Positions 35,078 to 43,844 of a stretch of DNA of 59,790 bases are shown here, piece after piece. The stretch is from Chitinophagaceae bacterium (lineage in GTDB: Bacteria > Bacteroidota > Bacteroidia > Chitinophagales > Chitinophagaceae). The DNA lies in the NCBI GenBank assembly GCA_014379965.1, contig JACMKU010000099.1:1-59790 (forward strand), read 5' to 3'. Every line of letters begins with the position of its first letter. Within the stretch, counting starts at the first letter, position 1. Position numbers and translations under genes: made by a program. Under the pieces are notes generated by a model, which was given only the letters and a program-made list of their open reading frames with translations, ran no database searches and was not told the DNA's origin.

Positions 35078-36880
35078 TTAAAAATAGCTGATAAACCCGA
35101 CGTGTAATTTCGATTGACGAAGGTTGAATCCTGTATCATTCCTCTTTCCGACGGCCCAGGCTATATTAAAAATCCCCGCCTTCACGTCAAATGCGAGTCC
35201 AAGTCCCGTACCGAGATAAGTATAATTGACATTCGCGTTTTGGCTATTGTTCCGGCCCCATCCCCCGTCGGCCAGCACATAGAAGAAAGAATTCTGATCT
35301 ATCAATAATCGGTATTCAATTGTGGCAATGGCAAACTGTGACAGGTACTGACTCTCTTCATCAAAACCACGCAAGGACCTATATCCACCTATCTGGAACA
35401 GCTCATTCCTGAAGATATTTCCGCTTTGGAGGAAACCCGCATTCACGGCCGTCTTCAGGGTGCTTTTGTTCTGTTGCCCAATGGGAAAATACTTCGCGGC
35501 CGTAACCCTGGCTCTAAATTGATAGGTTTTTAGTTTCACCGTATCATAAAGCTTGCTGAAATCATACGATGGATCACCCGGATCTTTCAATTCAAGTACC
35601 TGGCTATTTCTTTTGATCTTCTTAGTGCCCGCCGATGTGATAACGCGCATTTCATTCCCGCTTGTTGGGTTGAGCCTGTAATTGGTATTATTGAACTCAT
35701 AGTCCAGCCCCAGATTGAATGAACTCACATCTGCTTCATCCGGAAGCTGCCTGTTCTGAAGAATAAACGGCGTATTGACTCCATTCACTATCGTTTGAAA
35801 TCTTTGGATGAATAGTTTCCCCGACTGGTGAACATCCAGGATGTAATGCGCACCGAGTTGCAGGTTCACATTGAGAAAAGTACTGTCCTTCCTAAACATA
35901 TCAAAAGCGAAGTCGAGGCCCACAGGCGAATTGAAAAGATAAGGATGCTGGTAAATAATGTTCAGCCTCGGCGACTTGACCTGGAGTTGTTGCCAGTTGA
36001 GCCCGATCGTCTCTCCCGCCCCGAGTGCATTCTTAAGATTGATATTCGCTTCGCCAGTAATAAGGAGTTTCTTCGATGAAAGCTGGTCGTTATTGGGAAG
36101 AAATCCGACGAGTACATTGACCTGACTGCTTCTTTTCTGTTTCAGGTACATTTCCAAAATGGATCCCGATCCAAGCCAAACGAGCTTCGCGGGATGCTCC
36201 TCTTCCACGTAGGCGAGCTCCTTCATGCGCCTGCTGATTCGAAGTAGTTTCTCCTTGCTGAATATGCTCCCGTTGCGGATATCCAGGTATCGCTGAAGAT
36301 ATTCATTTGAAATCTTCCCGGTTCCATGAATGCGGATGCTATCGATTCTGTAAAGGGGACCTTTATTGACTTTAAGCTGAGCCGATACTTTCTCCTCGGC
36401 TAGTTGGAAGCTATCGAGATAAACTCTTGCGAAGGGATGACCATTATTCTCGAGATAATTGAGGATTCGGTCTTGCCACACTTGCACCTGGAGAAAGTCC
36501 ATCGGCCGGTTTTGAAACATCCTATCTCTCCAACCGACTGCCTGCAATAGATCACCGTCAATCTGCCGGGCATCAATCCCCGTCCAGTGATACTTGTCCC
36601 CTACATACAGCACCACTTTCGCCGAGGCAGAATCATAATGAATGGTATCGAGCGAAGCGGTGACATAACCCCTGGCCTGGAGAAGCCCCGGGAGCTTATT
36701 CAAATATTCAACGCAGGCGGACCTATCGGTGAATGATGCCGGTATTCCCAGCGTATTGACGAGAAACGTGGAATCCTTATCGGGACTTCGAGTACTGAGA
36801 ACATACTCGGGTTGCGCAGTTGCATGAATATGCAGCAGGACAAGTACAACAACCGATATTTGCAGTCTCAATTTTCGCAT
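35078..36880 (-). CDS. Omp85/BamA-TamA superfamily outer-membrane protein
   Basis: A 600-residue exported protein. The start at 36880 gives MRKLRLQISVVVLVLLHIHATAQ, a clean signal peptide. The N-terminal third has POTRA-like repeats (YVTASLDTIHYDSASAKVVLYVG; RIDSIRIHGTGKISNEYLQRYLDI). The C-terminal half is a 16-strand-type barrel region ending in an aromatic Phe. RLLIDQNSFFYVLADGGWGRN and GGYRSLRGFDEESQY (the R-G-[FY] motif of strand 6) are typical of Omp85 proteins. It likely helps insert or pass proteins or lipids at the outer membrane. It is not the essential bamA, which is longer with five POTRA domains. Confidence 0.85.
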   Translation of the reverse strand: MRKLRLQISVVVLVLLHIHATAQPEYVLSTRSPDKDSTFLVNTLGIPASFTDRSACVEYLNKLPGLLQARGYVTASLDTIHYDSASAKVVLYVGDKYHWTGIDARQIDGDLLQAVGWRDRMFQNRPMDFLQVQVWQDRILNYLENNGHPFARVYLDSFQLAEEKVSAQLKVNKGPLYRIDSIRIHGTGKISNEYLQRYLDIRNGSIFSKEKLLRISRRMKELAYVEEEHPAKLVWLGSGSILEMYLKQKRSSQVNVLVGFLPNNDQLSSKKLLITGEANINLKNALGAGETIGLNWQQLQVKSPRLNIIYQHPYLFNSPVGLDFAFDMFRKDSTFLNVNLQLGAHYILDVHQSGKLFIQRFQTIVNGVNTPFILQNRQLPDEADVSSFNLGLDYEFNNTNYRLNPTSGNEMRVITSAGTKKIKRNSQVLELKDPGDPSYDFSKLYDTVKLKTYQFRARVTAAKYFPIGQQNKSTLKTAVNAGFLQSGNIFRNELFQIGGYRSLRGFDEESQYLSQFAIATIEYRLLIDQNSFFYVLADGGWGRNNSQNANVNYTYLGTGLGLAFDVKAGIFNIAWAVGKRNDTGFNLRQSKLHVGFISYF

Positions 36881-36942
36881 TTGGACAATCACCGGGACGG
36901 AAGCTAGTTTACTATAAAAATATTCATTAAATCACAAATCAC

Positions 36943-38055
36943 TTGGCTGGCATTTACCTACATATACCCTTTTGCAAACAGGCATGCCACTATTGCAATT
37001 TTCACTTTACCACATCATTGCGACTTAAAAACGAAATGGTTGCTGCTTTATTGGGGGAGGCGGACCTTCGAAAGGATTATTTACGAGGCGAGGCATTAGA
37101 GACGATTTACCTGGGTGGTGGCACACCCTCTCTACTTGAATCGGAAGAATTAAGGTCTATTCTAAAGAAAATTAGATCGATCCATACCGTTGTGGCGGAT
37201 GCAGAGATTACCCTGGAGACGAATCCAGATGATATTACCGAAGAGCGATTGAAAGGTTGGCAGGACATCGGCGTTAACCGGCTTAGCATCGGTGTACAGA
37301 GCTTCTTCGAGGAGGACCTGCGATGGATGAACAGGGCGCATTCTGCAGGCCAGGCGATCAGGAGCCTTGAGCTGGCCGTAAATATTTTTTCAAACATCAC
37401 CATGGACCTGATCTACGGTCATCCCCTCCTCTCCAATGAGAAATGGAAAAAGAATGTAGATACAGCGATCTCTATGGGGATCCCGCACCTCTCCTGCTAT
37501 GCATTGACAGTAGAACCAAAAACCCCGCTGCAAAAGATGATAAAGATGGGAAAGGTGGAGGAAGTGAATAGTGATAAGCAATCAGAACAATTCCTGTTAC
37601 TCATGCAATGGCTTGGAGATGCCGGCTACGAGCACTATGAGATTTCCAACTTCGCCAAACCTGGATTCCGTAGCCGTCACAACTCTTCCTATTGGCAAGG
37701 AAAGGCGTACCTGGGGTTGGGACCCTCTGCTCATTCATTTGATGGCAATAGCCGTCAGTGGAACGTTGCCAATAATACGATCTATATCGATTCCATTGCA
37801 AAAGGCAGGGTTCCTTTCGAAAAAGAAGAACTTACACCGGTTCAGAAAATCAATGAGCATACCATGATCTCATTGAGGACATCCGAAGGCCTTGATCTTA
37901 GCAATATGAAGAGTGAAGTGAAAGAAGAATGGATGAAACGGGCGGGAGTACATCTCGAGAGAGGATTGTTGCGTATGGAAAACGATCATCTAGTATTGAC
38001 GAAGGAAGGCAAACTATTTGCAGATGGAATTGCTGCGGACTTGTTTATTTCTTAA
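36943..38055 (+). CDS. hemW: Radical SAM haem chaperone HemW
   Basis: A 370-residue radical SAM protein. The iron-sulfur motif C-x3-C-x2-C is at Cys11, Cys15 and Cys18 (HIPFCKQACHYCNF), and YLGGGTPSLLESEEL, ETNPDDITEERLKGW and RLSIGVQSF are shared by the HemN/HemW family. The HNSSYWQGKAYLGLGPSAHSF segment and a C-terminal HemN-type domain favour HemW over true coproporphyrinogen dehydrogenase, because the N-terminal extension with an additional Cys is absent. HemW inserts haem into respiratory enzymes. Close placement to the hemD-like gene may be coincidental; they are divergently placed around DUF4271 and the Omp85 gene. Confidence 0.92.
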   Translation: MAGIYLHIPFCKQACHYCNFHFTTSLRLKNEMVAALLGEADLRKDYLRGEALETIYLGGGTPSLLESEELRSILKKIRSIHTVVADAEITLETNPDDITEERLKGWQDIGVNRLSIGVQSFFEEDLRWMNRAHSAGQAIRSLELAVNIFSNITMDLIYGHPLLSNEKWKKNVDTAISMGIPHLSCYALTVEPKTPLQKMIKMGKVEEVNSDKQSEQFLLLMQWLGDAGYEHYEISNFAKPGFRSRHNSSYWQGKAYLGLGPSAHSFDGNSRQWNVANNTIYIDSIAKGRVPFEKEELTPVQKINEHTMISLRTSEGLDLSNMKSEVKEEWMKRAGVHLERGLLRMENDHLVLTKEGKLFADGIAADLFIS

Positions 38056-38063
38056 GCCTTTTA

Positions 38064-38212
38064 GGGAAAATAAGAAATAAGGAATGAAAATTAAGGAATA
38101 GGAAAATCGCGAGTCGTTTAACATCGGAAAACTTCAGGATAATAGAATGCGACTTACGGAGTCAATGCCTTTCTCTGTACCATATTTTTAATTCCTTATT
38201 TCACATTTTTTA
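38064..38212. repeat. Intergenic word hairpin, AATAAGGAAT type
   Basis: Arm 1 (about 38064-38100) contains AAATAAGGAATGAAAATTAAGG units, and arm 2 (about 38186-38212) has AATTCCTTATTTC, with a loop of about 85 nt. It is weaker and shorter than the other elements. It begins right after hemW. Confidence 0.55.
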
Positions 38213-38315
38213 TAGTCTGCCGCTGCTTATACCTTTTATATGCTTCGGATATTGCCACGCAGGCAATCATAATGAGTATCGCTGCAGGACCGAATCCATT
38301 GTATGATAAAGGCAT
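38196..38315 (-). CDS. Possible 39-residue membrane protein
   Basis: An ATG at 38315 opens a frame of 39 codons ending TAA at 38196-38198. The product begins MPLSYNGFGPAAILIMIACV, with one clear membrane helix (about 10-24) and a basic tail (AYKRYKQRQTIKNVK). This is a plausible one-helix microprotein with a positive-inside tail. The last few codons lie in the right arm of the repeat described at 38064-38212. No homology can be shown here; it could also be a chance frame. Confidence 0.4.
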   Translation of the reverse strand: MPLSYNGFGPAAILIMIACVAISEAYKRYKQRQTIKNVK

Positions 38316-38347
38316 GTTGTTGCGGTTTAAAATGATCTAACCTCACG

Positions 38348-38441
38348 TGGAATCAGGATTTGGGAAATCGGGCCAAAATTCGACGAATCATTGGGAGTTT
38401 GACCTAACCGATTCCCGATTCCTAATTACCGATTACTAACT
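38348..38441. repeat. Intergenic word hairpin, GGAATCG type, partial
   Basis: Arm 1 (GGAATCAGGATTTGGGAAATCGGG, from about 38349) and arm 2 (ACCGATTCCCGATTCC and CGATTACTAACTC, to about 38441) pair partly. The word is the same as in the next gap (39507-39578), on the other side of gpsA. The pair of like elements flanks that gene. Confidence 0.6.
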
Positions 38442-38451
38442 CTAACCACTT

Positions 38452-39492
38452 TCAGACCAACACCGCCTCTATCTGTTTAAACCCATTTGCCGCTTTAACA
38501 TTTTCCCATAAGATCTTATAAATGGTCTCGGCAATTGGCATGGAGGATTTGACCTTATGGTTGATATTATGTATGCATTTGGCGGCATTGTATCCTTCCG
38601 CCACCATGTTTAGTTCAAGTTGTGCTGCTTTAACGGAATAGCCTTTGCCAATCATATTCCCAAACGTCCTGTTTCGGCTATATAGCGAATAACAGGTAAC
38701 CAACAAATCTCCCAGGTATACGGATGCCGCATAATTGGGGGATTTTCGATGAGTGATAGGATCCTCCTCTCCTTCATGTTCGCCCACGACGATATGCGCT
38801 GCGCCTGAACTCCTCAGAAACCCAGCCATCTCATCAGCGGCATTCGCGATATACACGCTAAGGAAATTATCTCCATAATCCAGGCCATGGGCTATCCCTG
38901 CACCCAATGCATAAATATTCTTCAATACCGCTGCATATTGAACACCCATTATGTCCGGGTTCACGATCGTGTTCACATAGTCGTTATGGAAATGAGACGC
39001 AATAGTTGAAGCCGTGGTTACATCAATCCCGGAGAAGGTTAGATAGGATAGCTTTTCCGCAGCTACCTCCTCTGCGTGGCACGGACCCAGGACGGCAAAA
39101 TAATTTTCGAGTGGCACTTCAAACTGTTGCTTCAAATATTCATTGAGCAGCACGTCCCTTCCAGGCAACACTCCTTTAACCGCCGATAGTACCTTCTTGT
39201 CCTTCCAATCCTGGGGACGAAGATGTTCGACGCCGCTTTCTATAAAAGCCGAGGGAATTCCAATCACAACGACATCGGACGCCTGAAAAACTTTGCCCAT
39301 GTCTGAAGACATGTTGAGCAAAGCCGTGTTGAAATCTACTGATGATAAATAGTGGGGATTGTGATGGCGTTCATTGATATGCCTGATCGTATCCTCATTG
39401 CGAATCCACCAATTGAGACCGTGATTCTTGTCAGTAAGTATCTTGGCAAGAGCGGTTGCCCAGCTGCCGCTTCCTATGATCCCGAAATCCAT
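38452..39492 (-). CDS. gpsA: Glycerol-3-phosphate dehydrogenase [NAD(P)+]
   Basis: A 346-residue enzyme that reduces dihydroxyacetone phosphate to sn-glycerol-3-phosphate for phospholipid synthesis. The Rossmann motif GSGSWATALAKIL is at 7-19. The catalytic-lysine block AVLKNIYALGAGIAHGLDYGDN (about 187-208) and the preceding VLGPCHAEEVAAEKLSY are typical. The gene ends and begins beside word hairpins of the same GGAATCG word. Together with glpK/glpF at the window's left edge it touches glycerol-3-phosphate metabolism, though there is no shared operon. Confidence 0.95.
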   Translation of the reverse strand: MDFGIIGSGSWATALAKILTDKNHGLNWWIRNEDTIRHINERHHNPHYLSSVDFNTALLNMSSDMGKVFQASDVVVIGIPSAFIESGVEHLRPQDWKDKKVLSAVKGVLPGRDVLLNEYLKQQFEVPLENYFAVLGPCHAEEVAAEKLSYLTFSGIDVTTASTIASHFHNDYVNTIVNPDIMGVQYAAVLKNIYALGAGIAHGLDYGDNFLSVYIANAADEMAGFLRSSGAAHIVVGEHEGEEDPITHRKSPNYAASVYLGDLLVTCYSLYSRNRTFGNMIGKGYSVKAAQLELNMVAEGYNAAKCIHNINHKVKSSMPIAETIYKILWENVKAANGFKQIEAVLV

Positions 39493-39506
39493 ATGTTTCA
39501 GTTTCA

Positions 39507-39578
39507 GGAATCGGGAATCGGGAATTGGTAATCAGTAACGCAAGCGCCGCCAATTACTAATTCCCGATTCCCGATTCC
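39507..39578. repeat. Intergenic word hairpin, GGAATCG type
   Basis: Arm 1 (39507-39532) and arm 2 (39551-39578) pair almost perfectly: GGAATCG-GGAATCG-GGAATT-GGTAAT against its reverse complement. The loop is about 18 nt, the shortest of this class here. It lies between gpsA and the adaptor gene on the same strand. Confidence 0.9.
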
Positions 39579-39589
39579 AATTTGAAAAA

Positions 39590-40963
39590 TTACTTTTTAA
39601 ACAGTTCATCTTTCGACACCACCTTCACCTTCATTCCTTCTTTCAATTTCTGGCTGATCGCCTCGTAGGGACCCGTGATCACCTCCTCCCCTCCCTGCAG
39701 GCCACCAGCGATCTCTATATAATTGATGTCCTGGATGCCCGAGACAACCACTGCTTTTTTCACTGTCCCATCTTTCTGCAGTATATAAACCACCTCTTCG
39801 AGATCATCGCCGCTTGATGTCTCGACATCCATCGGATTAGCCTCATCTGCCTTTTTCTCCTGGTCTTCTTTCTTCTTATCTGCCATGCTCTTGTCGCTTC
39901 CCTTCACTCTCGCATTGACAGATGTTATTGGAACCGACAATACATTGTCCTTACGTTTGGTTTTGATGTCCGCACTTGCATTCATCCCCGGGCGGAATGG
40001 AAACTTCTTCGGCCGCGCGGGATCGGCAAGGTCCTGGTACGACGCACGGTCGAGCCGTATGCGGACTTCGTAGTTGGTTACGTCATTAGATGCAAGTCCA
40101 GAAGCAGCCGATGATTTCGTACTGCTCGCAATCTCTGTGACGATGCCTTTGAACTTCCTGTTATTGTATGCATCCACTTTTATATCTGCAGAATCGCCAA
40201 GGTTTACCTTGATAATATCATTCTCCCCAACCAATACCCTCACCTCTAATAGGCTCATGTCTGCCACCGTCATCATTTCCGTTCCGACATTAAAACTATT
40301 ACCTGCTACGCGCTCACCTTTTTTAATTTTCAACGAAGAGATCACCCCATCCATCGGCGCTGTGAGAGTAGTACGACTCAAATCCTTGTTCGCTTTCGTC
40401 AACCCAGTCTGCGACGACTGCACGCCCGCCTGCAGACTGCGAATGTTCTCCCTCGCGGCATTGTAGTTTGCCTGTGCCGATCTGAAAGTGGTCTCAAACT
40501 GCTCCAACTCGGATTTGGAAATGATTTTCTGGTCATATAAAGACTGGTTCCTGTCGTATGACTGCCTCGCCATATCAAGCGAAGCCTTGAGTGCCTCGAG
40601 CGCAGCATTGCTATTGGCCACTGTAGCCTGCGACCTGTTGACCTGCGATGCTGCCTCGTCGCGTTGCAATGCATAGATGTCGGCAAACACTCTCGCCAGC
40701 ACCTGCCCCTTCCTTACACTGTCCCCTTCTTCCACATTGAGTTCTGTGATCTCGCCGGAGATATCGGGGCTGATCTTCACCTCAACTTCCGGATAGATGT
40801 TTCCGCTAGCGGTGACGGTCTCTATGATTGTGCGACGAGTCGCTTTCTCGCTGGTGACCTTCGTGCTTTTATCACCGCTAGCAGCCATCTTCATGACAAC
40901 TACAACAGCGATCAAGATCACGAACATTATTAAAATCAATCTAACCCGCTTCTTCTTCTTCAT
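39590..40963 (-). CDS. Efflux periplasmic adaptor (MacA/HlyD type)
   Basis: A 457-residue membrane-fusion protein. One N-terminal membrane helix (about 8-27) is followed by a barrel-sandwich (VTASGNIYPEVEVKISPDISGEITELNVEEGDSVRKGQVLARV) and a helical hairpin with coiled-coil character (about 95-200). DGVISSLKIKKGERV closes the lipoyl domain, and beta-barrel and membrane-proximal domains follow. It would link an inner-membrane pump to TolC. A Lys/Glu/Asp-rich loop (about 370-400) is inserted near the C-terminus. tolC lies 13 bp upstream in the same operon, but no pump gene follows; gpsA does. Confidence 0.9.
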   Translation of the reverse strand: MKKKKRVRLILIMFVILIAVVVVMKMAASGDKSTKVTSEKATRRTIIETVTASGNIYPEVEVKISPDISGEITELNVEEGDSVRKGQVLARVFADIYALQRDEAASQVNRSQATVANSNAALEALKASLDMARQSYDRNQSLYDQKIISKSELEQFETTFRSAQANYNAARENIRSLQAGVQSSQTGLTKANKDLSRTTLTAPMDGVISSLKIKKGERVAGNSFNVGTEMMTVADMSLLEVRVLVGENDIIKVNLGDSADIKVDAYNNRKFKGIVTEIASSTKSSAASGLASNDVTNYEVRIRLDRASYQDLADPARPKKFPFRPGMNASADIKTKRKDNVLSVPITSVNARVKGSDKSMADKKKEDQEKKADEANPMDVETSSGDDLEEVVYILQKDGTVKKAVVVSGIQDINYIEIAGGLQGGEEVITGPYEAISQKLKEGMKVKVVSKDELFKK

Positions 40964-40976
40964 GATGGTAGTATGT

Positions 40977-42440
40977 TTATAATTTTAATCCCTGCCCTTT
41001 ATAAAACTCGAGCAGCTTGATCTTAAACACGTAATCGTATTGCGCATAAAGCATGTCAATCCTCGCGCGTTGCAGGTTGTTTTGGCTCGTCACCAATTCA
41101 AATGTCGACAACAAAGCCAGCTCATATCTCTTCTGCGCGAAATTGTATGCTTTCTGTGATGCCTCGACGGTCTTCCTATTCGCGTTATATTTCTGCAAAG
41201 CAGTAGTAGCATCCGTATATGCCCTATAAATGTCCTGCTTTAGCGTCATGTTATCCAGTTCGGCTGTGAGCTCCCACTGTTTCACTACAAGCTTTGATCG
41301 ATCCCAACCCGACCTTGCCTGCCTTCCATTGAAGATCGGTACGCTTAGTCCGATCCCTACTGACTGACCGAAGTTGTTGCTGAATTGTTTCGTTATCCGA
41401 CCAGGACGGAAATAATCAACGACCGTGGTGCCGCTCTGAATATCTGGTATTTCAATGGGGTAGAATGTACCACCTACATTAGCGCGTAAACCTGCATTTG
41501 TTGTATACCCCGCAATGACCTGTTCATATATGGGTCTCTTCTGGAATGATATAGCACTTGTAGAAAGACTACCGAATGCGGAAATCGAAGGATACATGAA
41601 TGCCTTCGCAGCCGCTACGGATTTCTCTGCTGACTGCAACCGTAGCTCGTTCACTTTCTGTTGCGGAAGATTGGCAATCGCCGACGCATACACTGCATCG
41701 GGTTGCAATTCCGCCAATGGCTCTACAGGGATCATTCCCACCGGGGGAACGACGACATCGAAAGGAACGGCAGCGTCAAGGTTAAGTAATGCTTTCATTT
41801 GTAAAATGAATTGTTGCACCGAACCCTCTGCCGTGACAAACATGGCGCTATCCCTCGCGAGTTGCGCCTCGAGTTCCGCCGCATTTAATTCAGGGAGTGA
41901 GCCTGCATCAACTCTTTTACGGGTGATCCTTAGCTGCTCGCTGGATTGATCCACCTGCACTCTCGCCAGGTTTACCTGCTCCCGGCTGAGCAGGATCTGA
42001 AGGTATGCGACCGCCACATTGAGAGCGATATCATTCTGCGCCTTCGCTACCTGCTGCTTATCGGCCTCCCAGGAAAGACGGCTCGCTGCGATGGTATTCT
42101 TAATTGCAAACCAGTTGAATAGTGTTACCTGCGATTGCAGCTGCATTCCCAGGTTGAAGAAATTATTGTCTTCAAGCACACCCGTGGTGGGATTTTCTGA
42201 GCGGCCGAGACGATAGCCGGCGCTCCCATTGAAGTTCAGGCTTGGAAATTGACCGGCCTTATTCTGTTGCAGTACGAGTGCTGAAAATCTCGTCTGCAGA
42301 TCGGCTTGTCGCACAGAAATGTTATTCTTCAAAGCATATTCTACTGCACGTTGCAGATCCCATTTATCGGTGACGGGTTGGGAAAATGAAGAAGTGAATA
42401 TCAACAATACAAATACAAGAGGTAAAAGCCGGAATCTCAT
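40977..42440 (-). CDS. TolC family outer-membrane efflux protein
   Basis: A 487-residue exported protein. The ATG at 42440 was chosen because it begins a signal peptide (MRFRLLPLVFVLLIFTSSFSQP), and a TATTTTTG element ends 4 bp upstream; the open frame extends 19 codons further. The two repeats of the outer-membrane efflux family are visible, each with helical coiled-coil stretches (LQRAVEYALKNNISVRQADLQ ... KVNELRLQSAEKSVAAAKAFMYPSISAFGSLS). It provides the trimeric exit duct for the adaptor encoded next. The pump itself must be encoded elsewhere. Confidence 0.92.
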   Translation of the reverse strand: MRFRLLPLVFVLLIFTSSFSQPVTDKWDLQRAVEYALKNNISVRQADLQTRFSALVLQQNKAGQFPSLNFNGSAGYRLGRSENPTTGVLEDNNFFNLGMQLQSQVTLFNWFAIKNTIAASRLSWEADKQQVAKAQNDIALNVAVAYLQILLSREQVNLARVQVDQSSEQLRITRKRVDAGSLPELNAAELEAQLARDSAMFVTAEGSVQQFILQMKALLNLDAAVPFDVVVPPVGMIPVEPLAELQPDAVYASAIANLPQQKVNELRLQSAEKSVAAAKAFMYPSISAFGSLSTSAISFQKRPIYEQVIAGYTTNAGLRANVGGTFYPIEIPDIQSGTTVVDYFRPGRITKQFSNNFGQSVGIGLSVPIFNGRQARSGWDRSKLVVKQWELTAELDNMTLKQDIYRAYTDATTALQKYNANRKTVEASQKAYNFAQKRYELALLSTFELVTSQNNLQRARIDMLYAQYDYVFKIKLLEFYKGQGLKL

Positions 42441-42444
42441 GTGA

Positions 42445-42452
42445 CAAAAATA
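42445..42452 (-). promoter_or_regulatory. Promoter -7 element of the TolC-adaptor operon
   Basis: TATTTTTG on the minus strand is a perfect TAnnTTTG, 4 bp before the ATG. The same spacing is seen upstream of nadE, nadC and marC. Confidence 0.5.
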
Positions 42453-42514
42453 AATGAAAACCGCACCGGAGAAGTTATTTTTTGAAGTTTCAAGCACAGG
42501 CGGAGCCTTACGGT

Positions 42515-42660
42515 GTTTAACGTTTAAGGGTTTAACGTTTAACGTTCTTACGATCGCACTTGTGATGTGTAATCGGGCATAATGATTTCTGGAGCACTTC
42601 AGGTCTCAATGGCATGGTCTGAAATCAGAACGTTAAACGTTAAACCCTTAAACGTTAAAC
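42515..42660. repeat. Intergenic word hairpin, perfect 34-bp arms
   Basis: Arm 1 (42515-42548) and arm 2 (42627-42660) are exact reverse complements over 34 bp, made of GTTTAACG and GTTTAAGG units and ending inward in GTTCT. The loop is 78 nt. It separates the TolC gene from the PLP-enzyme gene, both on the minus strand, just before the latter's stop codon. Confidence 0.95.
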
Positions 42661-42679
42661 TCTGAAAGCTCCTGCAACT

Positions 42680-43843
42680 TCACGCCATTTTGCCGAGAGC
42701 CTGGTCAAGATCGGCGATGAGGTAGGCCGGATCTTCAAGTCCAACATAGACCCGCACGTATCTATGCTCCCTGTTTGAAGGATCAAAATCAGCAAGGGGT
42801 ATGCCTGAGCACTTGGGTATCACAAGGCTCTCATGACCACCCCAGCTAACGGCCATCATGATATGCTGAAGGCTCTCACAGAACCGGGTGATCTCATCCA
42901 TTTTTTTCGCGTTCAACACGAGGGTAAACAGGCCGCACGCTCCGGTCATCTGTTGTTTGGCAAGCGCAACTTGTGGGAAGCTGTCATCGAAAGGAAAGAT
43001 TACCGTTTCGACCTTGGGATGTTTTTTCAGGAAGGCCACTACTTCAGACGTCGATCGGGTGACCCGGTCAAGTCGTGCAGGCAACGTACGCAATCCCCTG
43101 ATCAGGAGCCAGGCATTAAACGGCTGGATGCCGCTGCCAATATTGAGAAACTCACTCCTAAATATCTTCTTTATCATTTCTCCAGTCCCGCATAATACAC
43201 CGCCGAGCGTATCGCTATGCCCTCCTATATATTTTGTGGCGGTCTGCATGCTTAGATCGATTCCCATTTCGATCGGGCGTTGGTATAGCGGAGTACAGTA
43301 GCTGTTGTCAATCATCGTGAGGATACCTTTCTCCTTTGCCAATGCTGCTACTGCCCTTAGGTCCTGAAGCGCGAAGTCCCAGCTATTCGGGCTTTCGAGA
43401 TAATACATGGCGGTGTTATCTCTAGTTGCGGAGGACCAGTTCTCGATCCTGGTGCCATCGATGTAGGTAGTGCTAACGCCAAAACGTGGAAGGATGACGT
43501 CAAACATGTTCTGTGCCCACGAATATGGCGCACGTACCGATATTATATGGTCGCCGCTCTTTACATTGGCGAATACTCCGGCGAAAATGGCAGCTGCACC
43601 GCTATTGAAAACGAGGCAATCCTCGGCGCCGTCGAGCGCGGCGAGTTTTTTCCTGAGAATATCGACCGTAGGGTTGAGGCCTCTGCTGTATAGATAATCA
43701 CCCATCTCATCCTCGAATGCCTTGCGGAGGTCATCAACTGTGCGGAATGCGAAGTTGCTCGTCTGCACGATGGGTGGTGCAATCGCGTTGAAATAGTTTT
43801 CCCGATCCTCACCCAGCTCGTTTAGAATGTATGATAGATCCAT
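42680..43843 (-). CDS. Cys/Met-metabolism PLP enzyme
   Basis: A 387-residue fold-type I PLP enzyme of the cystathionine gamma-synthase/gamma-lyase family. The Schiff-base lysine is K204 in SMQTATKYIGGHSDTLGG; the N-terminal APPIVQTSNFAF and YSRGLNPTVDILRKKLAALDGAEDCLVFNSGAAAI are typical. It could cleave or form C-S bonds of cysteine, cystathionine or methionine; the exact reaction is not determined by visible residues. The amino acid permease gene lies immediately upstream with a 1-bp gap, so uptake and use of a sulfur or related amino acid is likely. Confidence 0.9.
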   Translation of the reverse strand: MDLSYILNELGEDRENYFNAIAPPIVQTSNFAFRTVDDLRKAFEDEMGDYLYSRGLNPTVDILRKKLAALDGAEDCLVFNSGAAAIFAGVFANVKSGDHIISVRAPYSWAQNMFDVILPRFGVSTTYIDGTRIENWSSATRDNTAMYYLESPNSWDFALQDLRAVAALAKEKGILTMIDNSYCTPLYQRPIEMGIDLSMQTATKYIGGHSDTLGGVLCGTGEMIKKIFRSEFLNIGSGIQPFNAWLLIRGLRTLPARLDRVTRSTSEVVAFLKKHPKVETVIFPFDDSFPQVALAKQQMTGACGLFTLVLNAKKMDEITRFCESLQHIMMAVSWGGHESLVIPKCSGIPLADFDPSNREHRYVRVYVGLEDPAYLIADLDQALGKMA

Positions 43844-43844
43844 C

